DNA from: Dermatemys mawii
Taxonomy: Eukaryota > Chordata > Testudines > Dermatemydidae
Direction of reading: 5' to 3'
Length of the DNA: 64,000 nt
Assembly (NCBI GenBank): GCA_007922305.1
Contig: ML677373.1
Location: 17,552,242-17,616,241, forward strand
Part shown: positions 25,355 to 37,900 of the stretch, in pieces
Numbering within the stretch: position 1 is the stretch's first letter
Layout of the letters: each line of letters opens with the position of its first letter
Translations under genes and position numbers: made by a program
The notes under the pieces: model-generated
The model's database searches: none
What the model saw: only the letters and a program-made list of their open reading frames with translations
What the model was told of the DNA's origin: nothing

Positions 25355-25419
25355 CTGTAGTACAATGGTAGGGCTTGGGTAACTACTGCCCCTGGTCTTT
25401 AGCCTGATACTAATACTGA

Positions 25420-25600
25420 CACCTAGCTCTTTACTGTGCAGATCAAAGCACTTTATGGAGTTTAGAGCCTTTATCCTCACTTTACAAAGACACAAAGGGG
25501 AAGTGATTTGCCCAGGGTCATCCAGCAGCCCAGAAGCAGAGCTGGAAATCACCACCAGGTCTTCTGGAGTCTATTAGCCCACACTGCCTCCCCATGCAAG
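25420..25600 (-). mobile_element. MIR SINE
   Basis: Contains CCTCACTTTACAAAGACACA, TTTGCCCAGGGTCATCCAGC and a final CACACTGCCTCCC, in MIR reverse order. Confidence 0.75.
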
Positions 25601-27929
25601 AGAAACATCTGTGTATGCTGAGGAGCTCTGTCAGTGCTCCATAATTACTGGGGCATAGGAAAGCTTCTCATGCTGATTGCCATTCTGTGGGGCCCTTCTT
25701 CAGGGCACTAGCTGTTCTGGGGAGGCTGATGTGGCCTTACTCTTTTCCCTTCTTCCCTTATAAAGGAGCAGTATCTCACTGCTCTCCAGGGGTGCAAAGA
25801 GCCACTGAATCCAACTGTAAACCCTGTCTATGATGGAAACCACTTCAAGCACAGGGGTGCAGCAGTACCCCTAGTTCCAGCACCTATGCTGCTCTTTGGA
25901 CCTGACAGCCCAGTTTCAGATTCTATCCCAGTAGCCTTTCAGCCAGTATGGTACGTAACTGCTAGTAACTCAGAAGAGATACCTTTTCAAGGTATCTTTT
26001 CAGATACCTGTTTAATCTATACTGTACCTTTAATTAGTGACCAAGAGTAAACGTCTCTATTTGAGCCACTCCTCTGAAGGAAAGGGAGAGATCTGCTCCT
26101 TTTTCTTACCTACCGGATCCTGTGAGCACCTGGTTTATTTGCCCGGGGGAAGCCACACTTGCCACGAAGCGGCACATAAAAAACCTTCTAACTTAAGACA
26201 TTTAATTTGCAGTTGCTGCTTTCATAAGAAAAATCCCAAGTGAGAGAGAGAAGTCCAGCTCAGAAAGATTCCTCCCCCTCCCTCTCCGTGAAGTGGAAAT
26301 TGAGCCAGAGTGGTAAGTTCCTGATGAGATGAAGCTGTATCTACTTTCTGCTGCCTGTAAACCTTCTCTAAAATAGTTACTGAGCATACACTAACAGCAG
26401 ATTTGCACCATGCTCTGATCAAGCCTAAATATTGGCCAAGGAAGTCTTTCAGGCAAATTCACCTAGGACAACACAGGGGTATAAATTGGTTAGAAATACG
26501 TGCAACTGGCAAAGCAGTGTAACTTGCACCACCATGGCATGCAGAATGTATACAAAATGTGTGGAACGTGGTAAGGAGTGGAAAGACAGGCGAAGAGGAG
26601 GGTTATTTTATACCATCATTGGTTGTTTTTCCTACTATAGCCCTGCAGTTTGCAAAATAAGTAATTTACACACTAAAGGAAAAAACTTTGATGGGAGAAA
26701 ACTATTGCCAATGTGTAAAATAAAGATTTCCAGTAGCCCTGTCCATATTACCCACCCATTGAATACCAAGCTGATAGAAAACACACTCAGGATACCTACA
26801 TCTCTGTTATCATTGGTAAATTTGGCCCAATAAGTATAAAATACAGATAATGAATGGAGGATAATGAAGAATGTGTGTGTTGTACAAGAGAAAGGTGAGG
26901 CAACAGGGAAATAGCTGCATTGGAAAACCCAAGATGGATCCTGGCAGGGATGGTTTCAGGTTTAGGTTTCAGTTTATTCTTCTGTTTACACCATGCAGAC
27001 CAGTTACTGCTACCTGAAAACAAGCTCATTCATGGATGCCAAAATAAACAATGGGCTGGGGAGAAGACTGATTTTGTTTGCACTAGAGTTGTCTTCTCCC
27101 TGTTCAGCCTTAGCCTTGCCTGACTGCAATCGTCTTTAAATACAACAAATAAAAAGGAAAAAAGTCTGGGCTAGTGGGTCTTAGATATTGTTTTGTGCAC
27201 CGTGCAGCAGTCAAGATTGAAATTACTGTAAGAAGCAATCAAACCTTAAACTGTGTCCAATCAAATTTGGTTTAAAAATCACATGGCAACTAAAGTCTTG
27301 ATATTTCATGTCTAAGGTAGGTCCCTTTCATACAGCAATAGATGATAGTAGCAGCCAAGTGCCAACATTTTAAATTCTTGTGCAAGCCACAGTTCTGCAC
27401 AGTCAGAGGTCTTGTCTTCATTAGAAACCTTTGGACCTTTTCTCCAGGAATGGCAGAAGCTGCACCAGAGGTTAGCAGAAGTGCCCTTCTATACAAGTTG
27501 GTTTGCATTATTGTTCCTATACTCCTTGTATTACGGTACTGCGTAATGGCTCCAGTGTAAGGCCAGCCCTAACAAACAGAGAACTCGCGGGGGGAAATCA
27601 TAGAGCACATCTTTTAGAAAAAACATCCAGCCTTGTTTTAAAAAGTGAAAACTGCTGCACGACTGCAGCAATCGCCACTGTCCCTCTCTCTAGCAGTGAC
27701 TAGTTGCAGGGCTTCTGGTTGATGTGCACCTTGAAGAGGGATTCAAAGGAGAGGGAAGTGGCTTTACAGGCTAGATCAGGGAGGACATGCCTGACAGAAA
27801 AGGGCAGCAGGGCAGCAAGCACTAAGCAGCAGAAAGGCTGGAGGTCAGGACTGTCATTGTTGCAGCTAATGGGCTTTAAAAAAAAGTGAGGAGGGTAAAA
27901 TTTTCAAAGCATATAAGTGACTAATACCA

Positions 27930-28130
27930 AGCTCTTACACAGTGCTTTTCATCAGCAGATCTCAGAGTGCTTTACGCAAGTCAGTATTATCCCCATTTTA
28001 CAGATGGGGAAATGAAGGTACCGAGAGGTGAAGTGATTTGCCCCAGGTCACTCAGCAGGCCAGTGGCAGAGGAGGGAATAAAACCCAAGTCTGACTCCGG
28101 TCCAGTGCTCTACCCCTGGGGCAACGCTCA
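27930..28130 (-). mobile_element. MIR SINE, well kept
   Basis: Contains TATCCCCATTTTACAGATGG, GTGATTTGCCCCAGGTCACT and CCAGTGCTCTACCCCTGG, close to the MIR consensus. Confidence 0.85.
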
Positions 28131-28445
28131 CTCCCCAACTCTGTTGCCTTCGTCCCGTTTTCAAAAGTGGCAAACAGCACACACACACACACAAAACAAA
28201 GTAGGACAAGTAGGGAGCCTGGCCCAGAGTTTGGGCCAGAGTGAAAAGCCTGTATCTTGGACATGTTATAGGGAAGAAGTGGCAAGATTTGGATGTATCT
28301 GTGCTCCGAACAGGCTACTCTATTGAAACAGTTATTTGCTTGTATCAGTTTTTGTGTGAGTGATGGTTTGTAGATTCTTTAATTGTAGGTTTTTCTGTAA
28401 AATTAGAAACATTTTAGTGCAGCAGAGTGCCATAAAAACTGAATC

Positions 28446-28456
28446 CTATCTTACAG
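28446..28456 (+). promoter_or_regulatory. Possible splice acceptor upstream of the 129-residue frame
   Basis: CTATCTTACAG ends 13 bases before the ATG. The pyrimidine tract is short, so this is a moderate site. If used, the frame is carried entirely in one exon with a spliced 5' leader. Confidence 0.4.
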
Positions 28457-28469
28457 GCAGCTGAGGAGA

Positions 28470-28859
28470 ATGAATTACTGGTTGGAGAAAGCTAATCCTG
28501 CTGCCTTATTTTGTGGTGCCTCAAGAAATCATGAACTGGAAGAGAAAAACAGAATGCTTCTCGTCGTCGTAGTCCTTCTGATACTTTTAGTTGTGATCCT
28601 TCTGGTCATTTTAGGGGCACTTCTAATGACCCTTTTTAGGAACCAGGAAGATATTTCAAGACTTGCAGTCGAAAGAGGCACCTTAATGGAAGAAAATTTA
28701 CTGTTAACACAACAATTCGCTAACCAAGCAAATCAAAGGCTGAGACATCAAAATTCAGTCTTAAGAGAATCAAACATTGGACTGCAGCGTGAAAATTATG
28801 TTTTAAGAGCACAGCGGGAACAAACAGCCCCAGGAATTAATCAAAATTATTTAAATTAA
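28470..28859 (+). CDS. Uncharacterised 129-residue single-pass membrane protein with leucine heptads
   Basis: I do not recognise this protein. It starts MNYWLEKANP, has one strongly hydrophobic segment at about residues 30-56 (valine, leucine and isoleucine), then a polar, charged helix-like tail to about residue 118. In that tail leucines sit seven apart at 65, 72 and 79 and again at 91, 98, 105 and 112, the pattern of a coiled coil. The ATG has A at -3, and a possible splice acceptor (CTATCTTACAG) ends at 28456, so the 5' untranslated part may lie in another exon upstream. It lies between COPRS and UTP6 on the opposite strand, with a hAT insertion 93 bases after the stop. The amino-acid pattern is far from random, but expression and orthologues are not shown. 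I know of no gene at this spot in human. Confidence 0.6.
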   Translation: MNYWLEKANPAALFCGASRNHELEEKNRMLLVVVVLLILLVVILLVILGALLMTLFRNQEDISRLAVERGTLMEENLLLTQQFANQANQRLRHQNSVLRESNIGLQRENYVLRAQREQTAPGINQNYLN

Positions 28860-28951
28860 AACGTAAGGAATGGTTAAAGTGACTTTCAATAGCTTTTTTC
28901 TAAAATGAAAAAAACTCTTAGTCTATAAGATTTTGAAGAATCTCTCTACAA

Positions 28952-29533
28952 CAGGAGAGGGCAAACTACAGACCGTGGGTCAGATCAGGCCTGCCAGCCG
29001 TTTTAAGCCGGCCCTCGAGCTCCCGCTGGGGAGCAGGGCCTGGGGCTTGCCCCGCTCCAGCCAGGGAGCAGGGTCGGGGGCCACTCCCTGCTGTTTCCAG
29101 AAGCAGCGGCATGGCCCCGCTCCAGCTCCTACATATAGGGGCAGCCAGGGGGCTCCGCTCTGCATGCTGCCCCTGCAGCTCTAGGGGGTGGCTGTAGGGG
29201 CGGTGCCTGCGGATGGGGCAGCGTGCAGAGCCGCCGGGCCGTGGCTCCGCGTAGAAGCCAGAGTCAGGACATGCTGCTGCTTCCTCGGTTCCAGCCTGGA
29301 GCCCATTCCTGCACCCCAAACTCATCTCCAGCCCCACCTGAGCGCCCTCAGCCCCCTCTCCTCCGCTCCCACCTGGAACTACCTCCCGCACCCTGAACTC
29401 CTTATTTCTGGCCTCATCCTAGAGCCCTCACCCCCTCCCGCACCCCAACCCCAATTTTCTGAGCATTCATGGCCTGCCATACAATTTCTATTCCCAGATA
29501 AGGCCCTCGGGCCAAAAAGTTTGCCCACCCCTG
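28952..29533 (+). mobile_element. hAT-type MITE, family B copy 2
   Basis: 582 bases with ends CAGGAGAGGGCAAACTAC and TTTGCCCACCCCTG and a perfect 8-base duplication CTCTACAA (28944-28951 and 29534-29541). The ends match the copy at 18442, but the GC-rich middle differs. It sits just after the stop of the 129-residue frame. Confidence 0.9.
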
Positions 29534-29541
29534 CTCTACAA

Positions 29542-31700
29542 GTTTATCGTTTTCAGGGGTGGTGAGTCAATCATAGGTAGCAAGTCAAATGCAAAGTCAG
29601 AGCAGTCTCTAATACTTAGCAAACTTCTTTCAAGCAATTCTTTATTGCTCATCAGTGACCAGGATGTTTCCTGTACCATTAGAAAACATTATTTTAACGT
29701 TCTTGTGCACGGCCATTAGTAGATTTCCAGAAAATATTTCTGTTCTTTAATGTGACATTTTAAAATTAAACTTGATAATATACTTGGGGTGGGGAGAAAT
29801 AGGGGCAACAGGCAGCATAAAACAGAAGCAACATTCATCCACTGTAAGGATTCAGTGCCACCATAAAACTGCCCCCGCCCTGTGCCTTGCCCTCTACAGA
29901 AAAGCCCTTCTGGAAACAAAGGATCCAGGACTCATAGTAGAATGGGATATAAGTGTTTGGCCTCATAACTTTGTAACTGGATGCAGTTTCCACTCTTGCA
30001 AAATATTACTAGTTCTGCAGCCAGATCACAGCCACAGTAACACCATAAAGCACTTTGTTCAAATCGGACAATGTCTTGCTGCTTCTGGCAGGGTGAGAAA
30101 AGTCAAATATATCAAAGTATGGAAGATTTTTGCCACATGCGCCAGAAGCGTGCAAAACATAAGCCTAAACCATTTGATTTTTTTTATGTGACCATTTAGA
30201 AATGAAGTGACTTAATAATGTATGTTATGCCAAGTACATTTTATATTCATTTTGTTCTACAGTGCTCAGAACGAACATTTAGTGTGTGTGCTATCATTTT
30301 CTGTCCGTCTATAGCATGTACCTTCTCTGTCCCATGTCATACTTCACTTACATTTAATGAGGGGAGAGGGGAAGAGTTTTTGAAGATACTCTGCATCTTC
30401 ACCAGATCGAAGAAAGACCTTAGATAATCTCATGCACCCAAAAATGGCATTCTCCATCCACTTTTTTGAATGTGCTTGTTTTTCCATGTTGATTCAGTAC
30501 TGGATCATTCATTGCTCAGCTTGATGTGGAAACATGGCTTTGTAAGGGAGAGTCACCATTCTCTGCAGAAATTGTGAGATGGGTGTTATTTTATTTCTTT
30601 TTTGTAGGCAAGGGGGTACAAATATAGATTAAATGCTCAGCTGCCCCGCTGAAGGGGGATCATAAAAACCCAGCTCAGCTCTCCATTAGACATTTGTAAT
30701 TCTCAGAACTGGCCACTTACAATTGTATTTAGGGCTGGAAGGGAAGAGTAGCAACTGATGTAAACAAGCCACATACACCAACCCCAACAAGAAATGAAAA
30801 GAAGAAAACTAATGGGGAATTTGCTGCCAAGAAACTAGGGGAAAAAAGATAGCCCCCACATTTTGGAGAACCCCAAAATATGTAAATTTATACGTCCAGC
30901 ATTAACAAGTGAACATTACTTCCTTGTCCGAACCAGCTGTAGGGGTAATCACACTTTTGTCCTGTATTTTATATTACATTTCAGCTTCATCAGAAAACAC
31001 AGGAGTAAGATGTTTCTGTCAGCAGTGAAGAGAAAAATAAGCAGGGCAGAAAAATAGCTTCCAAAAGTTTACATAGGACAGTGGATTTTTTTCTTTTTTT
31101 AAGTTTATGGAAAGAGTTTAAATTGGCCATATTGAGATAGTTATTTAAATATAAAATAATATGAAAGTGTATTTCAATGTGTTATAATTTAGTAAATTAA
31201 ATGACTGGCTGTTATGTTGGAAAGGGGCAAGGTTTACTACATGCAAATACTCAAACTACCTCTATCACCAAACCTCACTTTGAAAGTTGATCCCTTTGTT
31301 TTCAAAATTACTGTCGCTTTATGTTCATTTTGCATTGCTCCATATGGGCATGATACCCAAAGCTTCGGTTTCTACTGAAATTACATTTCTTTGCATCAAT
31401 TTTACTTTCACTATAAACTTTTAAACGTGTGAAATCTGACGTATAGTGGCTATTTACTGTACCAGATAGTGCAGTAAACTGTTCGGAGCATTTGCTCTCA
31501 GAAGTTCTCAGTAACAAATACACTGTTAGATGCCTTCACTTGCTTTGTGATGAGTTTTTCCTCTTCTTTAACTGTGGATTTGTACCCTTTCACAGGAACT
31601 CACCACTGAGACATGCAACACTAGTGCAGCTGTGTGTTAGGACCACAGATAAAATCCAACATACTTGAACATAACATACGTAGTAGGATAGTTCAGGAAC
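29542..31700. other. Intergenic sequence between the 129-residue frame and the UTP6 3' end
   Basis: AT-rich unique-looking sequence. I see no coding exon and no clear repeat. An ATTAAA at about 29764 on the plus strand could serve the upstream frame, but it lies beyond a hAT insertion. Confidence 0.5.
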
Positions 31701-31703
31701 GTA

Positions 31704-31709
31704 TTTATT
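31704..31709 (-). terminator. Candidate UTP6 polyadenylation signal AATAAA
   Basis: The minus strand reads AATAAA about 105 bases after the UTP6 stop codon. It is the first canonical hexamer downstream. Use of this site is inferred, not shown. Confidence 0.5.
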
Positions 31710-31814
31710 TTCAAAATCTTGTACAAAAATGTGGACAACCAACCAACTCCGGAAACTCTGCACTTTGATATTGTCTGTCAGAAACGTTTGCAAGTTCAAC
31801 GCAATCTGCATTTT

Positions 31815-31972
31815 TCACAAGTGTCCAGTTTGCAGCAAAGTGTATTTGGAAACAAATTTTTCCACTAGCTCTCCCTCTAGCATCTTCATAGCTCTCCAGT
31901 GAATGTTCCCGCAGTTTACTGGTTTGCCTTGGGGATGGCTTAGCTCCTCTTTGATATAATCTAGCCAGAGAT
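31815..31972 (-). CDS. UTP6: UTP6 exon 19 (stop codon, residues 546-597)
   Basis: The acceptor TTAAAAG precedes 31972 and the TGA stop occupies 31817-31815. It encodes DLWLDYIKEELSHPQGKPV and, further on, NIHWRAMKMLEGE and KFVSKYTLLQTGHL. The C-terminal TGHL is the family ending. Confidence 0.95.
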
Positions 31973-34900
31973 CTTTTAAAAAGAGAAAAAAAAAGAAAAT
32001 CTAGTTATGTTCTGATCTGGCTGTGATAACACACACATGCCCAGGCCTAACATAGAGACTATCTACATTAAAATGTTGCATATGTGAATATAGTGAAGTC
32101 GAACTGTTTGTCTCTCTGTATAGAGGAAGCTTTGCCAAGGGGTTATAGCCCAGACATGGCGTCCAGAGAGCTGGGTTTTCTTCCCAGCTGTGACAGAGAC
32201 ATGCTTTAACTATATGCACACCATCTGCAAAACGGACATACTATCCCCAAAAGGATGTTGTGTAAAGGAACACGACTACACATGCTTGATTCGTACTTCT
32301 TACAAAAGCTAGTGAGTTACAGATGGCTGCTTCACCCTAGACCAGCCAATGTCAACAAACCCCACAAACCCTGACTCACACAAGTAATCCCGCTGACTTC
32401 AGTGGGACTACCCATGTGAATACTGGTTGGAATCAGGGCCCTAGACTAAAAGCTCTATGGGGCAAATTCTCTGTAGAGTACCATCCCTATTAAAGGCACA
32501 GCATCAGCAAGCTGCACTATGCAGCTTAGCAGACATATGGGCAGGAAGATCACCCCTTTTCTTAGCTTGATGGAAGCAAAGACACTGAATGAAAAAAGCC
32601 TCCATACCAGAATCTGTAGAACCAAACTCTCTCAGGGCACGTTCATAGTATTCTCTCAGATTAAGCATCTTGCAGGATTCCTAAGAAAGGAAGAGTTTAA
32701 AGACCACTGATGGTATACAGAAACAAACCAAGCTGCTGCATTATTAGATACTTGAACAAAAAAATTATGCTAATGACATTGTTACACACAGTTCAGAAGT
32801 TCAAAGCCTAGTTACTGTGTGAGACTGTTTGATATTGCATGGTGTGGATCTACTTTAGAAGACAAATATAGACATGACTGCAACCTAATTACGTTGTACT
32901 CAGACAAGTATCCCTTCTTATTTAACTCCAAAGCTGTAACACAAGTCCTACAAAATACAATACTAAGTTGGTATGTAACCCTTACCTGCTCCTTCTCTAT
33001 TTTGATCATTTTCCTGAAGAACTCGAGTGAAAATGGACGACTTTCATGAAGGCTAAAATGAAAGAATTAAGAACTTTAGACTTCAGACCTCCTCCAAACA
33101 TGTTAGAGAGACCAGATTTCAGATTTTTTTTCACCTGGTAAAAACTTTCTTTGCTTTCTTATAACCGCCATCCCTGTAGGCCCAATCAAGATACTTCTCT
33201 TTCATGGTTACTGAGTCAGCTGGGGCTGTGACAAGTAAGGATCTCTGCAAGTTAAACACATAGGATCTTTGCTACAGTTACAAAATAACTACAGAGTACT
33301 ATACCAAATAATTCCTTCCAATTCCTTGTTTCCATTTTCAAATACATTGGATCAAATAATGGTCTCCAGAGAAAGAGGCTGAATTTCAAGTACAACAGAA
33401 CCCCGCAATACCATGACGGTCGGGGTCCAAAAATATCCACTGCGGTAAACGCGGGGTCGCGGTATTGCAGGGTTGCACAACATTAAAGTACCGCATGCTG
33501 CTGCTGTCAGGAGCCACGCACACCCCACGTTATAAGTGAATTTGTGCTATTGCGGGGCTCCACTGTATTGGAAAAAGAGTATCCTAAACTGTAGCTGAAA
33601 AATGGCAGCTGCAGCAAACCCAATATTTTTCAACTACACACCTCTAAACTTAAATTAGAGCTAAAATTTCTTCCTTTCCAGTATTCAAGTCTGTTTAAAG
33701 AGTTACTATTTTGAATTTCCACAGCAGGATCTCAAAATGCTCTACAGACAAATTAATTCTCAAATGTCCCATAAGAAGCAAGTATTTTACATTACAAGTA
33801 GAGAAATTGAGGCAAAGAGGTGAAGTATTTTGTCCAAGGCTACTCAGGGGGTCTCTGTTGGGATTAGAACTAAAATGTTTTTCTCTAATTTTCTCTCATG
33901 CTTTCATACGGCAGGTTAGGTGTGCAAGAGACTATTTTACAGGCTGACAGTTGAAAATAGGACACAAATTGGAAGCCACCACAGGTATTATCAGGGTACA
34001 TTTTTTAAAATGACTTAGGATCCTAAGCCCCATTTTCAGGAGTCACTTATGCTTCATAGTCTAATTGATTTTCATTGAGACGTTAGAGTACATCTCCGCA
34101 GCCTGCGGAAGCACGCCGCCCTGCCCCGGTTGGCAGATTGGGTGTGTGTTGCTGTGCTAAAAACAGCTGTGTAGATGTTGTGGCTCAGGCTGGAGCTGGG
34201 GCTTGAAGCCCACCCTTCTCCTAAGCGTCAGAGCCACAGCTTTAAAGGGCTTTCTACGCAGCTATTTTTAGGGCACCAGCTCCACTACCTTAAGCCTGTT
34301 GGGCCAAGCTGGAAAGCTCACTGTCATGGGCTGCATAAACATACCCTTAGAGCTTACGGCACTTACTGCTTTTGAAACATTTCCCCCAGTTGTTTCCCCA
34401 GCACTGCATTGAGACTGGAGACAAGGGCTGCCTGCAGAAAATGCCGGTTAAGCATGCCCCACGTACTGTCCCAGTATCTCATGGCCATTATTGACTTTCT
34501 AGTCCATTTCACACAGTAAAAGGAATTATGTTTCTATCAGCCAAATACCTGGTAGAGGGCTTGTGTGTCTTCCTTGCTGTTTGCTCCTTCACTCCATTCC
34601 ACCCACAAAGTCCATAACGGCAAACAGCCCTATAAACGAGAAGGAAGCAGGGAAAGCTCAGGGCCAAGCCTAGGCCTGATCTGCATAAAAATGCAACAGT
34701 CACCAGAGAGTTTAAAAACAATTTTACACAAACATTTCCAGCCAACATCCACCCATGTTCTAACCTAGATGCTATTACATCTGGATGCAAAATCACCCAT
34801 CAAAAGCGGCTGTCATGAACAAAGGACTAGTCCCCGTGCTCAAACAGCAACTATGTATTACATATGCCTCCATAATCATCCTCCACTCCAGGTGGAAAAT

Positions 34901-37900
34901 GTTGCCTGGCTTTACAGCTGCTAGACATCATGCTTGGAGTGGGTCCTTTTGTGTCGCCAGACAGAGAAGTCCAAAGGCAGCGGATGGGGGAAATAGATAC
35001 CCTTCCTGTGTCTTCCACTTCCTGGAGTTCAGTTCTGGAGTGGGGGAAATGCCCAGCTAGCTGATCAAAGATCTAAACTCCATCCCCCTTTCACTCCCAG
35101 CATTTCAGGGGCAACTGCCCAGCCATGCAAAGCAGGTGTGCTGGGATGCAAGAACACATGGGTACCTCTCCATAGCAGACACAGGGAATGCCAACTGGCC
35201 ACTAAAAGAAAATGGAATCTAGCACCAGGATTTATTGTTTAAATCCTTGAATTCCAAGTTTAAAATCATTAGAAAGTCATGATTTTGTTTGCATTTCACT
35301 GACCGACCTGAAAATGTGTAATTTGAATGGTGAGCCCATATCTGTTTATTTTAAAGACTGGCTTGGGGCTTTACAGTTTGAAGTAAATATAAAGCCACGG
35401 GTCAGAGGGTTCTTGTCATAGAGTATTGAGTAACAGATTAAAATAGTCACAGACCTTAGATTCCACCTGTCTCACAGCTTCCTCAAAACACTGGGGCACC
35501 TCACTGCTGTTCAGTTTGATTAGCACCTGCAGTCTCGTGTGCCACATTTCCACCGACTGGCTAAACCGTTTGGTTGCAGCTACAGCTACCTCTGTGGCCT
35601 TCTCAGAAAGGTCTGTCTCCAGTAACAGGTGAACCTGAAACAGCAGTTGAGTTAATCAACAAGACAAGTCCACATAGTTTATCAAGAAATTAGGCCCTGA
35701 TCTGGCATTCCTACACATCCAAAGCTCCTATTTACTTTAATGACAATTTTGGGAGTGCAAGCAATTCAAAATCAGAGCCTCAATCTAGTTTCCTGCACAT
35801 ATCCTTACCCATTGTTTGTATAAAGTCTCTGGCAGCAAGGTGGACTCGTGGGCTCTGCTGAACACACTCAGAGTCCTTTCCAGCCTCTGAAAAAGAAAGA
35901 ATAAGCTTTGCTGCTGTCCACGCTGGAGTCTACCAAACTCAAGCTCACATTTTCAAGGCCGGGGCTTTCTAAGGAGCCCAAATCCCACTGAAATTCAATG
36001 GAAGTTGGATGCCTAACCCTTTAGCCACCCTTGTAAATTCCATATTACAAGTGGCATCAAGTTCCTCAGCCTTAAGGTTCCATCTTTCTTTCAGAGACAT
36101 GCATCCAGGTACCTGGCACACTGATTGTACAAGAAACGTAGCAAAGCTCCCTCGCAGTTTTAAGGGCAGGGTCAAACCATAAATAGCTAATTTAAAGAAT
36201 CAAATGCAAGAGAAATAGTTAAGGTACCAGCTTTCTTAATTCAGCCAGTCTGAGTTAGGACAGAAGAGCTGTGGGGAAGACTCAGCAGTCCAAGCACTAA
36301 AGTCTGTTCAGCCAGATAATGAAAAAATATTTATTTACCCATGAAAATAATGCTCACGCTAAGCAAGTACCATTTTGCAGTGCTGGTATAGCATATTAAG
36401 AAGTTTGTGGTCCTAGAGCGCCTTTCATTCAAAGAAGCTCACAGCATTTGACCAACTTTAAGCTACCTTTGCCCTCTGGGAAGCCAGCATGTATTATATC
36501 CAGCAGACCGGTTAACTGAGCCACAGAAAGATCAAGCGATAAGCCAAGGTCAGAGAGCAGTCCTGGAAATACAGGAGAGCCAAGGATTCCAGGTGCCTGG
36601 TTCTGGCCACTACGTTTTTCTGAATATTAAAGATCACCATCTCTTTTGAGAATGCTGCAATGAGACTAGACAAGAACCAGATACGGCACCATGGTCCAGA
36701 GGCTGAGACAAAGAGTCAGGAGACCTGGGTTCTATTTCCAGCTCTTCCACTGACCCACTGTGTGATCTAGGACAAGTCTTTCTCTGCCTCCGTTTCTCCA
36801 TCTGTAGAACGGGGATGATACTTAAATCACTTTAGAAGGGAAAGTTAAGATCCCTGGATGAAAACGGTTATAAATATAATTACATTTAAATAATTCTTTG
36901 CTGTTGGGTTAGGTTAGGTTAGGTTAGACTTAACATTATTTTTATATAGCTTTTGTTTATAAAAGTATCAGTAAAAAAACATATACAATGCAAGTTAGCA
37001 GCATTTGCTTAAAAGTTCAGGTTTTATGATTAAGGTTTTTTTCCTCCCCACTACAGGAACTCAAAGAAAGCCTCAAACTTCTGGTCATGTACTTGAATCA
37101 GAAATGTTTAATCGGTTTCAGGCCTTCCCACCGCATACAGAACAAGACTGATTCAAAGCCAATTTTCAGCTAGATGACCGAATGGGAAGACTGATTTATA
37201 CAGCCCTGAAAGAGGATTCCTAATAGGGAGAACAACTGATCCTTAATTACAGCTATTGGTCCAAATAACTAGCCAATTTTCTCACTTGAGCTGCATTTGT
37301 TTCAAACTGATGGAAATCTACCATAGGGTATCATGAAGACTGACTATGGACGTCAGTGACAGCAGGAGCTTTCGGTACTATGAATGTATGATAAACACTT
37401 ACCTTCCGTCTCAATTCCTCACTATTGGTTTTCCTGTTAAGTCTCTCTAGGCAAAAAGTGATATAGCATTTCCACATGGCTTCTGCAAAGTCAAAGGGAC
37501 AGTTAAACATTGAACAAAACCATAGTAGAGAGCAGACACCTGTCTCGTTGAGGGGCAGGGAGAGATATCAAGCACCACTACAATTATAAATACTATCGAT
37601 GAGTCATCTATAATTATGCCAAACGAATATTTAAAATAATTTGTCTGCAATATGAACTACAGATGATAATGCTTAGCAAATAGCCTTGAATCCAATTGTA
37701 ATTTTACTCTGAAGAGCATTCAGGCTCAAGTCAGTAAAGCATTTAATCACAGGGTTAAGTCCATCCCCACTCACGACAGCGCTTCAGCACATGCTTCACT
37801 TTGAGTGCATCCTTCAGTTCTATTGAATCCCATGGAACTGAAGCACGTACTTAAGTGTTTTGCTGAACTGGGGCCAAAATGAGGATGAAACATGGTTCCT

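Larger units (their letters stand above)
24740..28440. other. Interval upstream of the 129-residue frame
   Basis: Contains a hAT element and two MIR copies. If the frame at 28470 has a spliced 5' leader, its first exon and promoter should lie here or in the CpG island at 24.0-24.6 kb. No exon can be chosen with confidence. The open frames at 26432-26833 and 27342-27560 have no recognisable features. Confidence 0.45.

Noticed and set aside
26432..26833. 133-codon plus-strand frame
   Set aside because: Starts at a non-ATG codon and has no recognisable features; kept only as a possible leader region for the frame at 28470.
36906..36928. Telomere-like repeat
   Set aside because: The unit is GGTTA, five bases, not TTAGGG.
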